Source: Vibrio aphrogenes
GTDB lineage: Bacteria; Pseudomonadota; Gammaproteobacteria; Enterobacterales; Vibrionaceae
Length of the DNA: 64,000 nucleotides
Direction of reading: 5' to 3'
Assembly: GCF_002157735.2 (NCBI RefSeq)
Contig: NZ_AP018689.1
Span: forward strand, 2,079,619-2,143,618
Positions within the stretch are counted from its first letter, which is position 1; every line of letters begins with the position of its first letter. A program made the translations under genes and the position numbers. The notes beneath the pieces are model-generated. The model did no database searches, was not told the DNA's origin, and worked only from the letters and a program-made list of their open reading frames with translations. Below are positions 7,758 to 16,638 of this stretch, piece after piece.

Positions 7758-8963
7758 ATGTCTGCGCCTATTAGTTTAATCAAACTAACCTTCTTGATTG
7801 CCGTCTTGGCAGCAGTGGGACAAATGACGCAAACCATGTATGTGCCGTCAATGGGCTACATGGCGCACGAATTTCACGTCTCAGCGGCATCCATGCAAGC
7901 TGTCATGGCTTGTTATTTGATCCCTTATGGCTTATCTCAATTTATCTATGGGCCATTATCAGATCGCTTAGGTCGTCGTCCCATTATTTTAACAGGCTTA
8001 ATCATTTATGTGGTTGGCTCGTTAGCGGCGCTATTTGCTCACAACTTCACTTTATTCCTTGCGGCAAGTTTCATTCAAGGTATGGGGATCGGCTGTGGTG
8101 GTGCGATGTCACGTACCTTAAGCCGTGACTGTTTTTCAGGCAGTGATTTACATAAGGTCAATAGCTTAATCAGCATGTGCTTAATGTTCTCACCTTTAAT
8201 TGCACCATTATTGGGGGGCTATTTAACTGAAGCATTTAACTGGCGTAGTAGCTACTTATTTTTAGCTTTATTTGGTATTGGCGTAACCATCATCATGTTT
8301 ACCCATATGACCGAAACCTTACCTAAAGAGTCACGCAGTTACGATTCTGTCGCCACCAGCTACCGTTACGTTTTAGGTAATCAGCAATTCCAAGGCTACT
8401 TACTTTGCTTAGTAGCAACCTTTGCTGGGGTGGCTTTATTTGAAGCGGCGGCTGGGGTGTTACTGGGCGGAAAATTAAAACTTGCCGCAACAACGGTCAG
8501 TTTATTATTCATTGTCCCAATCCCGGGCTATTTATTAGGTTCGGCGATGTCGACTTGGATCGCTTCACGCCACTCAGAAAAACGCGCCTTAAACTTTGGT
8601 TTAGTGGCCATTGCGTTAGGCTCACTAGTGATCTTTATCCCTGGGGTGTTTGGTTATACCAATGCGTTAAGCTTGATTGGTGGAGCGACCATTTACTTTT
8701 TAGGCGCTGGGGTGTTATTTCCTGCTGCGACCACAGGTGCGATCTCACCTTTCCCGCATCATGCCGGGACTGCGGGTGCTTTATTAGGTGGGATTCAAAA
8801 CTTTGGTGCGGGTTTAGCCACCTTGATTGCCGCTATGATGCCAGCTCATAACCAAATGCCATTAGGTGCTCTGATGTTAGCGATGTCTTTATTGGCGGTA
8901 TTAGGTTTATATCGAGTCAATAAGAAGCCAATGTCACCAGATGTGTTAGGCACCGCGCACTAG
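7758..8963 (+). CDS. emrD: Multidrug efflux MFS transporter, EmrD-like (Bcr/CflA subfamily)
   Basis: A 401-residue inner-membrane protein with about twelve hydrophobic segments that would export drugs or other hydrophobic compounds by proton antiport. The N-terminal segment (AAVGQMTQTMYVPSM), the loop-2/3 signature GPLSDRLGRRP and the motif-C-like MGIGCGGAMSRTL follow E. coli EmrD closely. The start at 7758 is preferred over the open extension to 7653. It has GGAG at 7747-7750 and the upstream residues are not membrane-protein-like. It stands alone between the chitobiose operon and mrcB. Its natural substrate cannot be read from sequence. Confidence 0.88.
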   Translation: MSAPISLIKLTFLIAVLAAVGQMTQTMYVPSMGYMAHEFHVSAASMQAVMACYLIPYGLSQFIYGPLSDRLGRRPIILTGLIIYVVGSLAALFAHNFTLFLAASFIQGMGIGCGGAMSRTLSRDCFSGSDLHKVNSLISMCLMFSPLIAPLLGGYLTEAFNWRSSYLFLALFGIGVTIIMFTHMTETLPKESRSYDSVATSYRYVLGNQQFQGYLLCLVATFAGVALFEAAAGVLLGGKLKLAATTVSLLFIVPIPGYLLGSAMSTWIASRHSEKRALNFGLVAIALGSLVIFIPGVFGYTNALSLIGGATIYFLGAGVLFPAATTGAISPFPHHAGTAGALLGGIQNFGAGLATLIAAMMPAHNQMPLGALMLAMSLLAVLGLYRVNKKPMSPDVLGTAH

Positions 8964-8965
8964 CC

Positions 8966-9010
8966 TGTTATTAGTTAACCCGCTATTAGTTAACCTGTTA
9001 TCAGTTAACC
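8966..9010. repeat. Three tandem 15-bp repeats ending in AGTTAACC
   Basis: The units TGTTATTAGTTAACC, CGCTATTAGTTAACC and TGTTATCAGTTAACC follow each other just behind the emrD stop and differ at one to three positions. Confidence 0.85.
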
Positions 9011-9060
9011 CATTAGCAGTGCACTAAAACCCGATAAACTAAGCTAGGCGTCATAAGCGT

Positions 9061-9104
9061 GAAATCCCCCCCAATCGTTGACTACCAACATTGGGGGGGA
9101 TTTC
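9061..9104. terminator. Strong hairpin between convergent emrD and mrcB, probable bidirectional terminator
   Basis: GAAATCCCCCCCAAT (9061-9075) and ATTGGGGGGGATTTC (9090-9104) are perfect 15-base complements around a 14-base loop. There is no long T-run on either side, so termination efficiency is uncertain. The position between two converging genes fits a terminator. Confidence 0.6.
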
Positions 9105-9178
9105 ATTACGCTCGCACTTAAACCAATCACACTCATTAGCAGATCATCTAATAAGTGTGATTGTGATTACCGACAAGC

Positions 9179-11605
9179 CTAAAAATCAAATAGTGATTTA
9201 AACCATTGCTTAGGATTATTTTTACATTGATCCTTTAATTCACCTTTACTATCCCATTGTGGTAATTCAATCTGCCCACCACATGCTGCTTGATAACCAC
9301 CAGTTGGGGTCGCTTCAAAGTGTGTAGTGACGATTTGTGTTGGCCACGGTAGTGTTAAGCGTTCAGGAGCACGTTGCGCCAAATAACTTGCATAGGTTTG
9401 TAACGAGCCACTAGCACCTGTTAGCTTGGTCGGCTTGTTATCATCACGCCCAGTCCAAATAGTCACAACCTCACGCCCATCGACACCAACAAACCAACTG
9501 TCACGACTCTTGTTACTGGTACCAGTTTTGGCCGCTAAAGTTGCCCAACCGTATTTCCCTTGCAAAGAACGACTGGTGCCTTCTGTGACCACTTTTTTCA
9601 TAATATACGTGGTGAGCCAAGCCGCTTGCTGTGGTACTTGTTGTGAGGCGCGTGGAATACTTTCATATAAGACATGCCCATCTACATCCATCACGGTTCG
9701 CAACGCGGTCAAAGGTGCTCTTTTACCTGAGTTCGTAATCGTTTGGAACATTTGTGAGACCTGATAAGGCGTCAATGAAAATGACCCAAGGAACATCGAT
9801 GGCACCGGACGTACCTCTTGTTTATCGACTCCTAATTTATTCAAGGTTTCCATCACCGCCGGAATACCTAATTGCATCCCCAGATTAACCGTCGGCACAT
9901 TGATGGATTTTGCCATTGCTTGATACAAAGGAACTTCACCACGGAACTGACGATTATAGTTTTGTGGTGACCACGTTTTTCCTTGCTGGTTGGTCAAGGT
10001 GATCGGTTTATCCTCAATGGTGGTTCCCAAATTGTATTTTTCTGGATTTTCCAAGGCGGTTAAATAAATAGCCGGTTTGACCAAAGAACCAATTTGCCGA
10101 CTGGCATTCAACGCACGATTAAAACCATCAAAACCACTATGACGACCGCCAATCATGGCACGAATTTCTCCGGTCTGACGATCTACCGCTACCACGGCGG
10201 TTTCTAATCCTTTACCGGAACGTTGCTCTAATCTTGGAATGGTCTTTTTCACGGCTTGTTCAAGGTACGCTTGAGACACAGGATCAAGGGTCGTAAATAA
10301 GCGTAACCCCGTATCGGCTTTAAATTTATCGCCTACCTTTTCTTTTAGCTCGCGCTGCAATTGCTCAAAATAAGCCGGTTGACGTTTACCTAAATGGGGG
10401 TTTTTCTGCAAATCAAGTGGACGATTGGCTGCCTCATCAAAATGAGAGGCGTTTAAGATATTTTGCTGCATCATCAACTCAAGCACGAGATCACGACGCT
10501 CTTTCGCACGCTGTGGATGACGAATTGGATTGTAATAAGATGGCCCTTTCACCATTCCGACTAACATCGCTAACTGATCAATGCGCAACTCTTGGATCGG
10601 CTGACCAAAATAATACCTCGCAGCCAAGGCGAAACCATGTATCGCTTCTCCACCATTTTGCCCAAGATACACTTCATTTAAATAAGCCTCTAAGATACGT
10701 TCTTTACTAAAACGATAATCCAAAATGATGGCGATATAAGCTTCTTTAAACTTACGCCATAAGGTTTTCTCACTGGTTAAAAATAAGTTTTTCGCTAATT
10801 GCTGAGTTAAGGTACTGCCCCCTTGAACAGCGCGGCCTGCTTTTAAATTGGCTACAAAGGCACGAGCAATCGCCACGGGAGATACCCCACCATGCTCATA
10901 AAAATGACGATCTTCCGTGGCTAAAAGTGCTTCTACCATTTCAGGAGGGAATTGATCCAATTTCAAAAATAAACGCGTTTCTTGTTTTTGCGCTTCCAAC
11001 ATCCCTAGCATTTTCGGCTCAATACGTAAGAACCCCAAATCGGCCTTCGAATCCAAAGATTGGATGCGTTGTAATCCAGAATCATTGAAATACAACATCA
11101 CATGACGGGCAGGTTCTGGCCCATTTTCAAAGGTGAACGGGCGACGATAGAGCTCAATTTTCGTCGCGGATGCCGAATATTCGCCTTCACGAATCGGATT
11201 CGCCACTTTGCGATAATTGAGCACATCAAGCTCTTGTCGAACTTGTGTGATGCTTTGATTACTGCCCGGTTCCAAATTCATGATGCGAGCATAGACTACC
11301 GTTGGCAGTTCGAATAATTGCCCAGCAAAACGCTCCGTGACCACACCATTTAAATAAAAGCCAGCAGCGATCATCAATGCTGCAAAAACTAAACCTAATT
11401 TCCAACCGATCCCCCATAAGGTTTTTAACCACGATTTATTCGAGGTTGCCTTTTTTTTCGTAGGCGTTTTACGGCCTCTTGCCGGGCCTGCTTTACGTCC
11501 AGAGTTAGCGGTCGCTTTACGACGCGTTGTCGCCGGTTTTTTCGGTGTGTTCAATGTCTTGCCTTTCCTATCTTGTGATTTAAAAAGAGAGGTCTCTTTA
11601 TTCAC
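9179..11605 (-). CDS. mrcB: Penicillin-binding protein 1B, bifunctional peptidoglycan glycosyltransferase/transpeptidase
   Basis: This class A PBP polymerises lipid II and cross-links the stem peptides in the periplasm. The 808 residues comprise a very basic cytoplasmic tail (1-58), one transmembrane helix (about 62-88), a UB2H-type domain (about 100-190) that in relatives binds the LpoB activator, a GT51 domain with catalytic E231 in EDRHFYEHGG, and a transpeptidase domain. The latter has S507 (SLVK), SIN at 567-569 and KTGT at 693. The start is a GTG eight bases after the hrpB stop and has no obvious ribosome site, so the exact N-terminus is uncertain. The gene order suggests co-transcription with hrpB. 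Confidence 0.93.
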   Translation of the reverse strand: MNKETSLFKSQDRKGKTLNTPKKPATTRRKATANSGRKAGPARGRKTPTKKKATSNKSWLKTLWGIGWKLGLVFAALMIAAGFYLNGVVTERFAGQLFELPTVVYARIMNLEPGSNQSITQVRQELDVLNYRKVANPIREGEYSASATKIELYRRPFTFENGPEPARHVMLYFNDSGLQRIQSLDSKADLGFLRIEPKMLGMLEAQKQETRLFLKLDQFPPEMVEALLATEDRHFYEHGGVSPVAIARAFVANLKAGRAVQGGSTLTQQLAKNLFLTSEKTLWRKFKEAYIAIILDYRFSKERILEAYLNEVYLGQNGGEAIHGFALAARYYFGQPIQELRIDQLAMLVGMVKGPSYYNPIRHPQRAKERRDLVLELMMQQNILNASHFDEAANRPLDLQKNPHLGKRQPAYFEQLQRELKEKVGDKFKADTGLRLFTTLDPVSQAYLEQAVKKTIPRLEQRSGKGLETAVVAVDRQTGEIRAMIGGRHSGFDGFNRALNASRQIGSLVKPAIYLTALENPEKYNLGTTIEDKPITLTNQQGKTWSPQNYNRQFRGEVPLYQAMAKSINVPTVNLGMQLGIPAVMETLNKLGVDKQEVRPVPSMFLGSFSLTPYQVSQMFQTITNSGKRAPLTALRTVMDVDGHVLYESIPRASQQVPQQAAWLTTYIMKKVVTEGTSRSLQGKYGWATLAAKTGTSNKSRDSWFVGVDGREVVTIWTGRDDNKPTKLTGASGSLQTYASYLAQRAPERLTLPWPTQIVTTHFEATPTGGYQAACGGQIELPQWDSKGELKDQCKNNPKQWFKSLFDF

Positions 11606-11613
11606 ATAATGAG

Positions 11614-14106
11614 TTACTTAGAAAAATGTCGTTTTGTTTTTGCTGTCGCAACATGATTAGCCGGATCATCGGGCCAAATATGCTTAGGGTAGCGTCCTTT
11701 CATTTCTTTCTGTACTTGTTTATAAGAGCCTTGCCAGAATCCGGCTAAATCTTGCGTCACTTGCAATGGCCGTTGCGCAGGTGACAGCAATTCAAGCACC
11801 AGTTTTTTTCTTCCTTGAGCAATAGAGGGCGAGTCTGATTCACCAAAAACCTCTTGCATTCGCACCGACAAAATCGGGTCTCCGCCTTGTTGATAACGTA
11901 TGGCTTTTTTAGATCCCGTTGGCAACTCATAATGCGTGGGTAACCATTCATCAATCGACTGATTAAGAGGCCAACCTAAATAGGATGAAAGAATTTGATG
12001 CATATTTAGAGTTTTTAGTCTGGCAACACTCTCTATATCTACCATGTAGGGTTCAAGCCATTGTTCGAGATTTGCTAAAAGAATGTCATCATTACATTGA
12101 GGCCAATCGTACTCGGGTAACCATTCAATCGCATTTCGAATACGAATCAATAAATTACGGCTAGATTCATTCCAAGGTAACACCTCAAGGCCTTGACGCT
12201 GAATATAGTTTAACAGCGCTTTTTGCTTCATCCCCTTATCCAGTTTATCGATGGGTTGGCGAGATAAAATTAAAGCCCCAAACCTTTGCTGACGTTCTGC
12301 TACCACTTGCCCTTTTTGCTGATGCCACTCAATCTTATCTCGCTCTTCTAATTGCTGAGCAAAAATACGTTGAAATTCCTGACGATTCAGAGTTACTGCT
12401 CGAAAGATTTGACTGGTCATTGAATGAGTAGGCCGCATAAGATCTATCGCCACCAGCAAACACTCTGAAGTGAGCGCTAAACTGGCCAATGAATGATGTT
12501 CATGAATTTCTGCGCCATGGCCATTCGCCAACAAGAATTGCCCGTGGTGATTCGACCTTGCCATCGCGATCCGATCAGGAAAAGCCAAAGCAGCGCAACT
12601 TCCTAATAATTCAGCTCGCACTTGTGAGGGTTCAAATCGCTCCTGACATAATGCCGCCACTTGCTGACTACGACGATTGAGTCGCTTGCTCTTGCTATGC
12701 AAACCTTGTTGCCAACGATGCCAGTCATAGGCTAAGTCAGCGCTGTTTTTTTCTGGCTCTTCCAATAAAGCTAAAACCGCGCACGCCGTTTGAAAGTAAC
12801 CGTTCCCCAAGGCTTGTGCACGCATCAGCATCGCCATATAACGAGGTTCACCACCCAGTCGCAGTAGAGGCTGACAGGCTGGTGTAAGTTGCCCCTGAAA
12901 ATTCACTAACCCTAATTGAATTAATAAGTCTTGAGCTTGTTGCAAATGAGGTTTAGGCGGCGTATCTAACCACGCAAGCTCACTCACTTCATTCGCCCCC
13001 CATTGCAACAATTCCATCTGTAAGTGGCTTAAATCACTACGCAGAATTTCAGGTATCGCTTGCTGAGGTTGACGTTTTAAGCTCTCTTCACTGTATAAAC
13101 GCACGCACACACCAGCTTGTACACGCCCAGCTCGGCCAGCACGCTGCTCTGCTGAAGATTGCGCAATCATGGTTTTCTCTAGGCGGGTGATCCCAGTTTT
13201 AGGATCAAATTTCGCCACCCGCTCTAAACCTGAATCCATCACCAGACGGATCCCTTCAATGGTTAAGCTCGTTTCAGCAATATTGGTGGCCAAGACAACC
13301 TTACGACGCCCTGCGGTGGCCGGCGCTATCGCTTTTTGTTGTGTCCCATAATCTAATTGTCCATACAAAGGGCAAATATCAATGCCTTGCGCCGATAAAT
13401 CCAATTCAGATAATTGATTGGCAAGCTGTTGGATCTCCCTAACTCCAGGCAAAAATACCAACATCGATCCTGACTCTTTGGCAAGCCAGCTAGGGATCAA
13501 TTGCCCCAAACGAGCAATGACATTTTGATTCGCCAATAAAGGCGCATAGTGATAATCAATGGGAAAGCCTCGACCTTGTGATTGCACATAAGCAGCATCC
13601 GGTAACAAGGTTTGCAGCGCCGCCTGATCTAAGGTGGCCGACATGACTAAAATTTTCAGATCGTCGCGCAAGGCTTGTTGCACTTCCAAACAAAACGCCA
13701 ACGCCGTATCAGCATGCAGGCTGCGTTCATGAAATTCATCGAAAATCACTAACCCCACCCCATTGAGCTCAGGATCAGATTGGATCATGCGAGTCATGAC
13801 CCCTTCGGTCACAATCTCCAAACGAGTGTGGTTGCTAACTTGAGATTCGCCACGTACTCGAAATCCGACCGTTTGCCCTACGCTTTCACCCAATTGGCGT
13901 GCTAAATAATGCGCAATATTACGAGCGGCTAAGCGACGAGGTTCCATCATAATGATCTTGCCGTTCACCTTAGCCTTGCGCAGTAATTGCAAAGGCAAAT
14001 AGGTTGACTTCCCGGCCCCCGGAGCCGCTTTTAAGATCATTTGAGAATGCGTGTCTAAAGCACCAAAAAGCTCAGGTAAAACCGATTCAATGGGAAGTTG
14101 TGACAA
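11614..14106 (-). CDS. hrpB: ATP-dependent RNA helicase HrpB (DEAH-box family)
   Basis: An 830-residue superfamily 2 helicase of the DEAH/RHA group; its physiological role is poorly known. Visible motifs are Walker A APGAGKST (28-35), motif II DEFH, motif III SATLD, and motif [10 protein letters not shown], followed by HA2 and the HrpB-specific C-terminal region. The start is TTG at 14106 (giving [13 protein letters not shown], matching the family N-terminus), with AGGAA six bases upstream and no in-frame ATG nearby. It is divergent from sfsA and overlaps nothing. Confidence 0.92.
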   Translation of the reverse strand: MSQLPIESVLPELFGALDTHSQMILKAAPGAGKSTYLPLQLLRKAKVNGKIIMMEPRRLAARNIAHYLARQLGESVGQTVGFRVRGESQVSNHTRLEIVTEGVMTRMIQSDPELNGVGLVIFDEFHERSLHADTALAFCLEVQQALRDDLKILVMSATLDQAALQTLLPDAAYVQSQGRGFPIDYHYAPLLANQNVIARLGQLIPSWLAKESGSMLVFLPGVREIQQLANQLSELDLSAQGIDICPLYGQLDYGTQQKAIAPATAGRRKVVLATNIAETSLTIEGIRLVMDSGLERVAKFDPKTGITRLEKTMIAQSSAEQRAGRAGRVQAGVCVRLYSEESLKRQPQQAIPEILRSDLSHLQMELLQWGANEVSELAWLDTPPKPHLQQAQDLLIQLGLVNFQGQLTPACQPLLRLGGEPRYMAMLMRAQALGNGYFQTACAVLALLEEPEKNSADLAYDWHRWQQGLHSKSKRLNRRSQQVAALCQERFEPSQVRAELLGSCAALAFPDRIAMARSNHHGQFLLANGHGAEIHEHHSLASLALTSECLLVAIDLMRPTHSMTSQIFRAVTLNRQEFQRIFAQQLEERDKIEWHQQKGQVVAERQQRFGALILSRQPIDKLDKGMKQKALLNYIQRQGLEVLPWNESSRNLLIRIRNAIEWLPEYDWPQCNDDILLANLEQWLEPYMVDIESVARLKTLNMHQILSSYLGWPLNQSIDEWLPTHYELPTGSKKAIRYQQGGDPILSVRMQEVFGESDSPSIAQGRKKLVLELLSPAQRPLQVTQDLAGFWQGSYKQVQKEMKGRYPKHIWPDDPANHVATAKTKRHFSK

Positions 14107-14126
14107 GCGAAATTCCTTATGTCATG

Positions 14127-14142
14127 ATGGGCGGCCGCTCAT
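14127..14142. promoter_or_regulatory. GC-rich near-palindrome in the hrpB/sfsA divergent spacer
   Basis: ATGGGCGGCCGCTCAT equals its reverse complement at 14 of 16 positions. It lies in the 71-base spacer between two divergent starts. It could be a regulator site, but I recognise no known consensus. Confidence 0.3.
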
Positions 14143-14177
14143 GTTACCGAAATAATATAGGACCATCAAAACTCATC

Positions 14178-14906
14178 ATGATTTTTTCACCGCCGTTGCA
14201 ACCTGCGACTTTAATTAAACGCTATAAACGCTTTCTTGCGGATGTCACCTTACCTAATGGTGAAACCAAGACCATGCATTGCGCGAATACAGGAGCAATG
14301 ACAGGCTGTGCAAGTGCCGGAAATCAAGTGTGGTATTCCACATCAAATAACCCTAAACGCAAATACCCCAATAGTTGGGAGCTTTCAGTAACTGCACAAA
14401 ATGATTGGATTTGTATCAATACAGCCAAAGCCAACGCCTTAGTGGTGGAAGCGATTGAACAACACCGCATTCCACAACTTGCAGGCTACGATACGCTGCG
14501 CACCGAAGTGAAATACGGTAAAGAAAATAGTCGAATTGATATTTTGTTAGAACAAACGGCCAGTGAACCGTCTCGCCCAGCTTGTTATATCGAAGTCAAA
14601 AGCGTGACCTTACTGCAAGAGGAATATGGCGCAGGTTGCGGCTTCTTCCCAGATTCCGTGACCACTCGAGGACAAAAACATTTACGAGAACTGATCGAAA
14701 TGGTTGAGCTAGGTCACAGAGCAGTACTTTTTTTCGCTATTTTACATACAGGGATTGAAAATGTCGCGACCGCTCACCATATAGATGCAGATTATTCACA
14801 ACTTTTAAAGCAGGCCCAAAAGGCAGGCGTTGAAGTGCTCTGTTATAAAGCAGACATATCAGCCAAACAAATAGAATTAAAAACATCCATTGAATTTATT
14901 CACTAA
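14178..14906 (+). CDS. sfsA: Sugar fermentation stimulation protein homologue SfsA
   Basis: A 242-residue protein of the SfsA family, which has an OB-like N-terminal part and a nuclease-like fold (PD-(D/E)XK-type) with motifs such as SRIDILL and [10 protein letters not shown]. Its cellular function is not established. E. coli SfsA was found through effects on maltose metabolism and binds DNA. The start at 14178 ([23 protein letters not shown]) aligns with the family N-terminus. The frame is open back to 14004, but that extension runs into hrpB and is not conserved in type. It lies directly before dksA, the usual order in gammaproteobacteria. Confidence 0.9.
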   Translation: MIFSPPLQPATLIKRYKRFLADVTLPNGETKTMHCANTGAMTGCASAGNQVWYSTSNNPKRKYPNSWELSVTAQNDWICINTAKANALVVEAIEQHRIPQLAGYDTLRTEVKYGKENSRIDILLEQTASEPSRPACYIEVKSVTLLQEEYGAGCGFFPDSVTTRGQKHLRELIEMVELGHRAVLFFAILHTGIENVATAHHIDADYSQLLKQAQKAGVEVLCYKADISAKQIELKTSIEFIH

Positions 14907-14961
14907 ACTGAATGGAAAATATGAACTTCTTACTTGGGTTCACATTCAATAATTTATTTGT

Positions 14962-14990
14962 TTGCCAAGCCTAAATCTTTCTGCTATATG
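14962..14990 (+). promoter_or_regulatory. Candidate sigma-70 promoter for dksA
   Basis: TTGCCA (14962-14967) and TATATG (14985-14990) are separated by 17 bases and followed by a GC-rich stretch, placing a transcript start some 45 bases before dksA. Confidence 0.45.
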
Positions 14991-15042
14991 TACCGCCCTT
15001 ATTTACCACCCTAGGTTTATAAAGAGCAATTAGGAGCGCTGT

Positions 15043-15492
15043 ATGCCAGAACTAAACAAGAAAAAAACGCTAGGCATTCTAGCCATTGCGAGGGTTGAGC
15101 CATACCAGGAAAAAGCCGGTGAAGAGTATATGTCACCTGAGCAAATGGCTCACTTTACTAAAATTTTAAAAGCATGGCGTGACCAGCTTCGTGAAGAAGT
15201 GAACCGTACCATGAGCCACATGAAAGACGAAGCCGCTAACTTCCCTGATCCGGTTGACCGCGCCTCTCAGGAAGAAGAGTTTAGCTTAGAGTTACGTAAC
15301 CGTGACCGTGAGCGTCGTCTGATCAAAAAGATCGAAAAAACTTTAATGAAAATTGAAGATGACGATTTTGGCTTCTGCGAATCTTGTGGCATTGAAATCG
15401 GTATTCGCCGTCTAGAAGCAAGACCAACTGCAGATCTTTGTATCGACTGTAAAACACTTGCCGAGCTTAAAGAAAAGCAAATGCAAGGTTAA
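15043..15492 (+). CDS. dksA: RNA polymerase-binding transcription factor DksA
   Basis: DksA enters the RNA polymerase secondary channel and, with ppGpp, adjusts transcription of rRNA, ribosomal protein and amino-acid genes. The 149-residue length is typical. A long coiled coil spans about residues 33-105. The coiled-coil tip carries D69, D72 and A74 in FPDPVDRA. The zinc finger has C112, C115, C133 and C136. It is followed by a terminator and then gluQ, an arrangement conserved from E. coli to Vibrio. Confidence 0.97.
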   Translation: MPELNKKKTLGILAIARVEPYQEKAGEEYMSPEQMAHFTKILKAWRDQLREEVNRTMSHMKDEAANFPDPVDRASQEEEFSLELRNRDRERRLIKKIEKTLMKIEDDDFGFCESCGIEIGIRRLEARPTADLCIDCKTLAELKEKQMQG

Positions 15493-15496
15493 TTCT

Positions 15497-15530
15497 ATCG
15501 CCCCTAACTTTAGGGGCGATGTTGCTTTTT
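15497..15530 (+). terminator. Rho-independent terminator between dksA and gluQ
   Basis: ATCGCCCCTA and TAGGGGCGAT form a 10-bp stem with loop ACTT, followed by GTTGC and five T residues. It lies 5 bases after the dksA stop and 31 bases before gluQ, so read-through would set gluQ expression, as reported for enteric dksA-gluQ operons. Confidence 0.85.
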
Positions 15531-15560
15531 ATGTTTGTCTCTTCGAACTGAACCCTCGCT

Positions 15561-16445
15561 ATGTCTCATTACGTTGGGCGTTTTGCCCCCTCACCTTCAG
15601 GTCCTTTGCATTTTGGCTCTTTAGTCGCCGCTCTTGGTAGTTACTTTCAAGCCAAATCTCAGCATGGTCAATGGTTGGTAAGAATTGAAGATATCGATCC
15701 CCCACGAGAAATGCCCGGTGCGGCCTCACTCATTCTCTCGACCTTAGAAAGTTATGGCCTACATTGGGATCAAAGTGTGGTTTATCAAAGCCAGCGTCAT
15801 GATTTGTATCAACAGCAAATTGAAGCTTGGTTACAATCACAACGTGCCTATTATTGCCAATGTACTCGTAAGCAAATTAAACAAAGCGGTGGATTTTATC
15901 TCGGAACTTGCCGTCACCGTCATTTAACCACTCCGCACGATTGCGCAATTCGGCTTAAAGTCGATGATCCTATTCATGCGTTCTATGATCAAAAACATGG
16001 GAAAATCGCGATCCCAACCCAATTAGCGGCGGAAGACTTTATTATCAAACGTCGTGATGGCTTATTTGCATATAATTTAGCCGTGGTGCTGGATGATATT
16101 GATCAAGGTATTACCGAAGTCGTGCGTGGCGCAGATTTAATCGAACCAACCGGACGACAAATCAATTTGTATCGTTATTTACAACACCCAGAAGTCAGCT
16201 ACATTCATCTTCCTTTAGCTGTTGATGAGCACGGCAATAAGCTCTCAAAGCAAAACCATGCTCCCGCCGTAAACAACCACAATCCAAAACCGACGATCAT
16301 GCAAGTAATGCAATTTTTAGGCTTTGATTTACCAGTCGATTTTCAATCAGCTAGCATAGAACAAATGCTCAATTGGGGCGCTCAAAACTGGTCATTGACA
16401 CAGTTGCCAGAGGCATTAAACCAACCGCTAACCTCATTCAACTGA
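15561..16445 (+). CDS. gluQ: Glutamyl-Q tRNA(Asp) synthetase
   Basis: A truncated GluRS paralogue (294 residues, no anticodon-binding domain) that attaches glutamate to the queuosine base at position 34 of tRNA(Asp). The HIGH-type motif is HFGS at 17-20 and the KMSKS-type loop is KLSK at 227-230. A zinc site is formed by C99, C101, Y113 and C117, matching the E. coli enzyme. No ribosome site is evident before the ATG. It lies downstream of dksA and its terminator. Confidence 0.93.
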   Translation: MSHYVGRFAPSPSGPLHFGSLVAALGSYFQAKSQHGQWLVRIEDIDPPREMPGAASLILSTLESYGLHWDQSVVYQSQRHDLYQQQIEAWLQSQRAYYCQCTRKQIKQSGGFYLGTCRHRHLTTPHDCAIRLKVDDPIHAFYDQKHGKIAIPTQLAAEDFIIKRRDGLFAYNLAVVLDDIDQGITEVVRGADLIEPTGRQINLYRYLQHPEVSYIHLPLAVDEHGNKLSKQNHAPAVNNHNPKPTIMQVMQFLGFDLPVDFQSASIEQMLNWGAQNWSLTQLPEALNQPLTSFN

Positions 16446-16526
16446 TATTCATCATTCTAAAATGTTGCATACTGAGCTATTATTGGCGCAATTTTTAGCT
16501 GTGCTTTGACTTTACAGCTTCGCTTA

Positions 16527-16577
16527 ATACCCAAGTACTCTCGAGCTACATCTTGAGATGACTGAAGTATTGGTATT
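16527..16577. repeat. Degenerate short inverted repeat related to the TATACCCAAGT element
   Basis: The sequence begins AATACCCAAGTACT and ends AAGTATTGGTATT, an imperfect inverted repeat. Its left end resembles the end of the element at 7344. It supplies an in-frame ATG (16558) upstream of pcnB that is probably not used. Confidence 0.4.
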
Positions 16578-16625
16578 GCATTTCCGCTGTCGGCTGATCC
16601 CCATTGCAGCATTATCAACATTATT

Positions 16626-16638
16626 GAGGTGTGTTATT
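16626..16638 (+). promoter_or_regulatory. Ribosome site and AUU start codon of pcnB
   Basis: GAGGTG at 16626-16631 stands four bases before the in-frame ATT at 16636. The residues after it (FTQAANLCRK) match the N-terminus of E. coli PcnB (FTRVANFCRK), whose gene is known to start at AUU. The only in-frame ATG upstream, at 16558, lies in a repeat remnant and has no ribosome site. Confidence 0.75.

Noticed and set aside
14004..14177. N-terminal extension of sfsA
   Set aside because: It overlaps the 5' end of hrpB on the other strand, and the family N-terminus begins at 14178.
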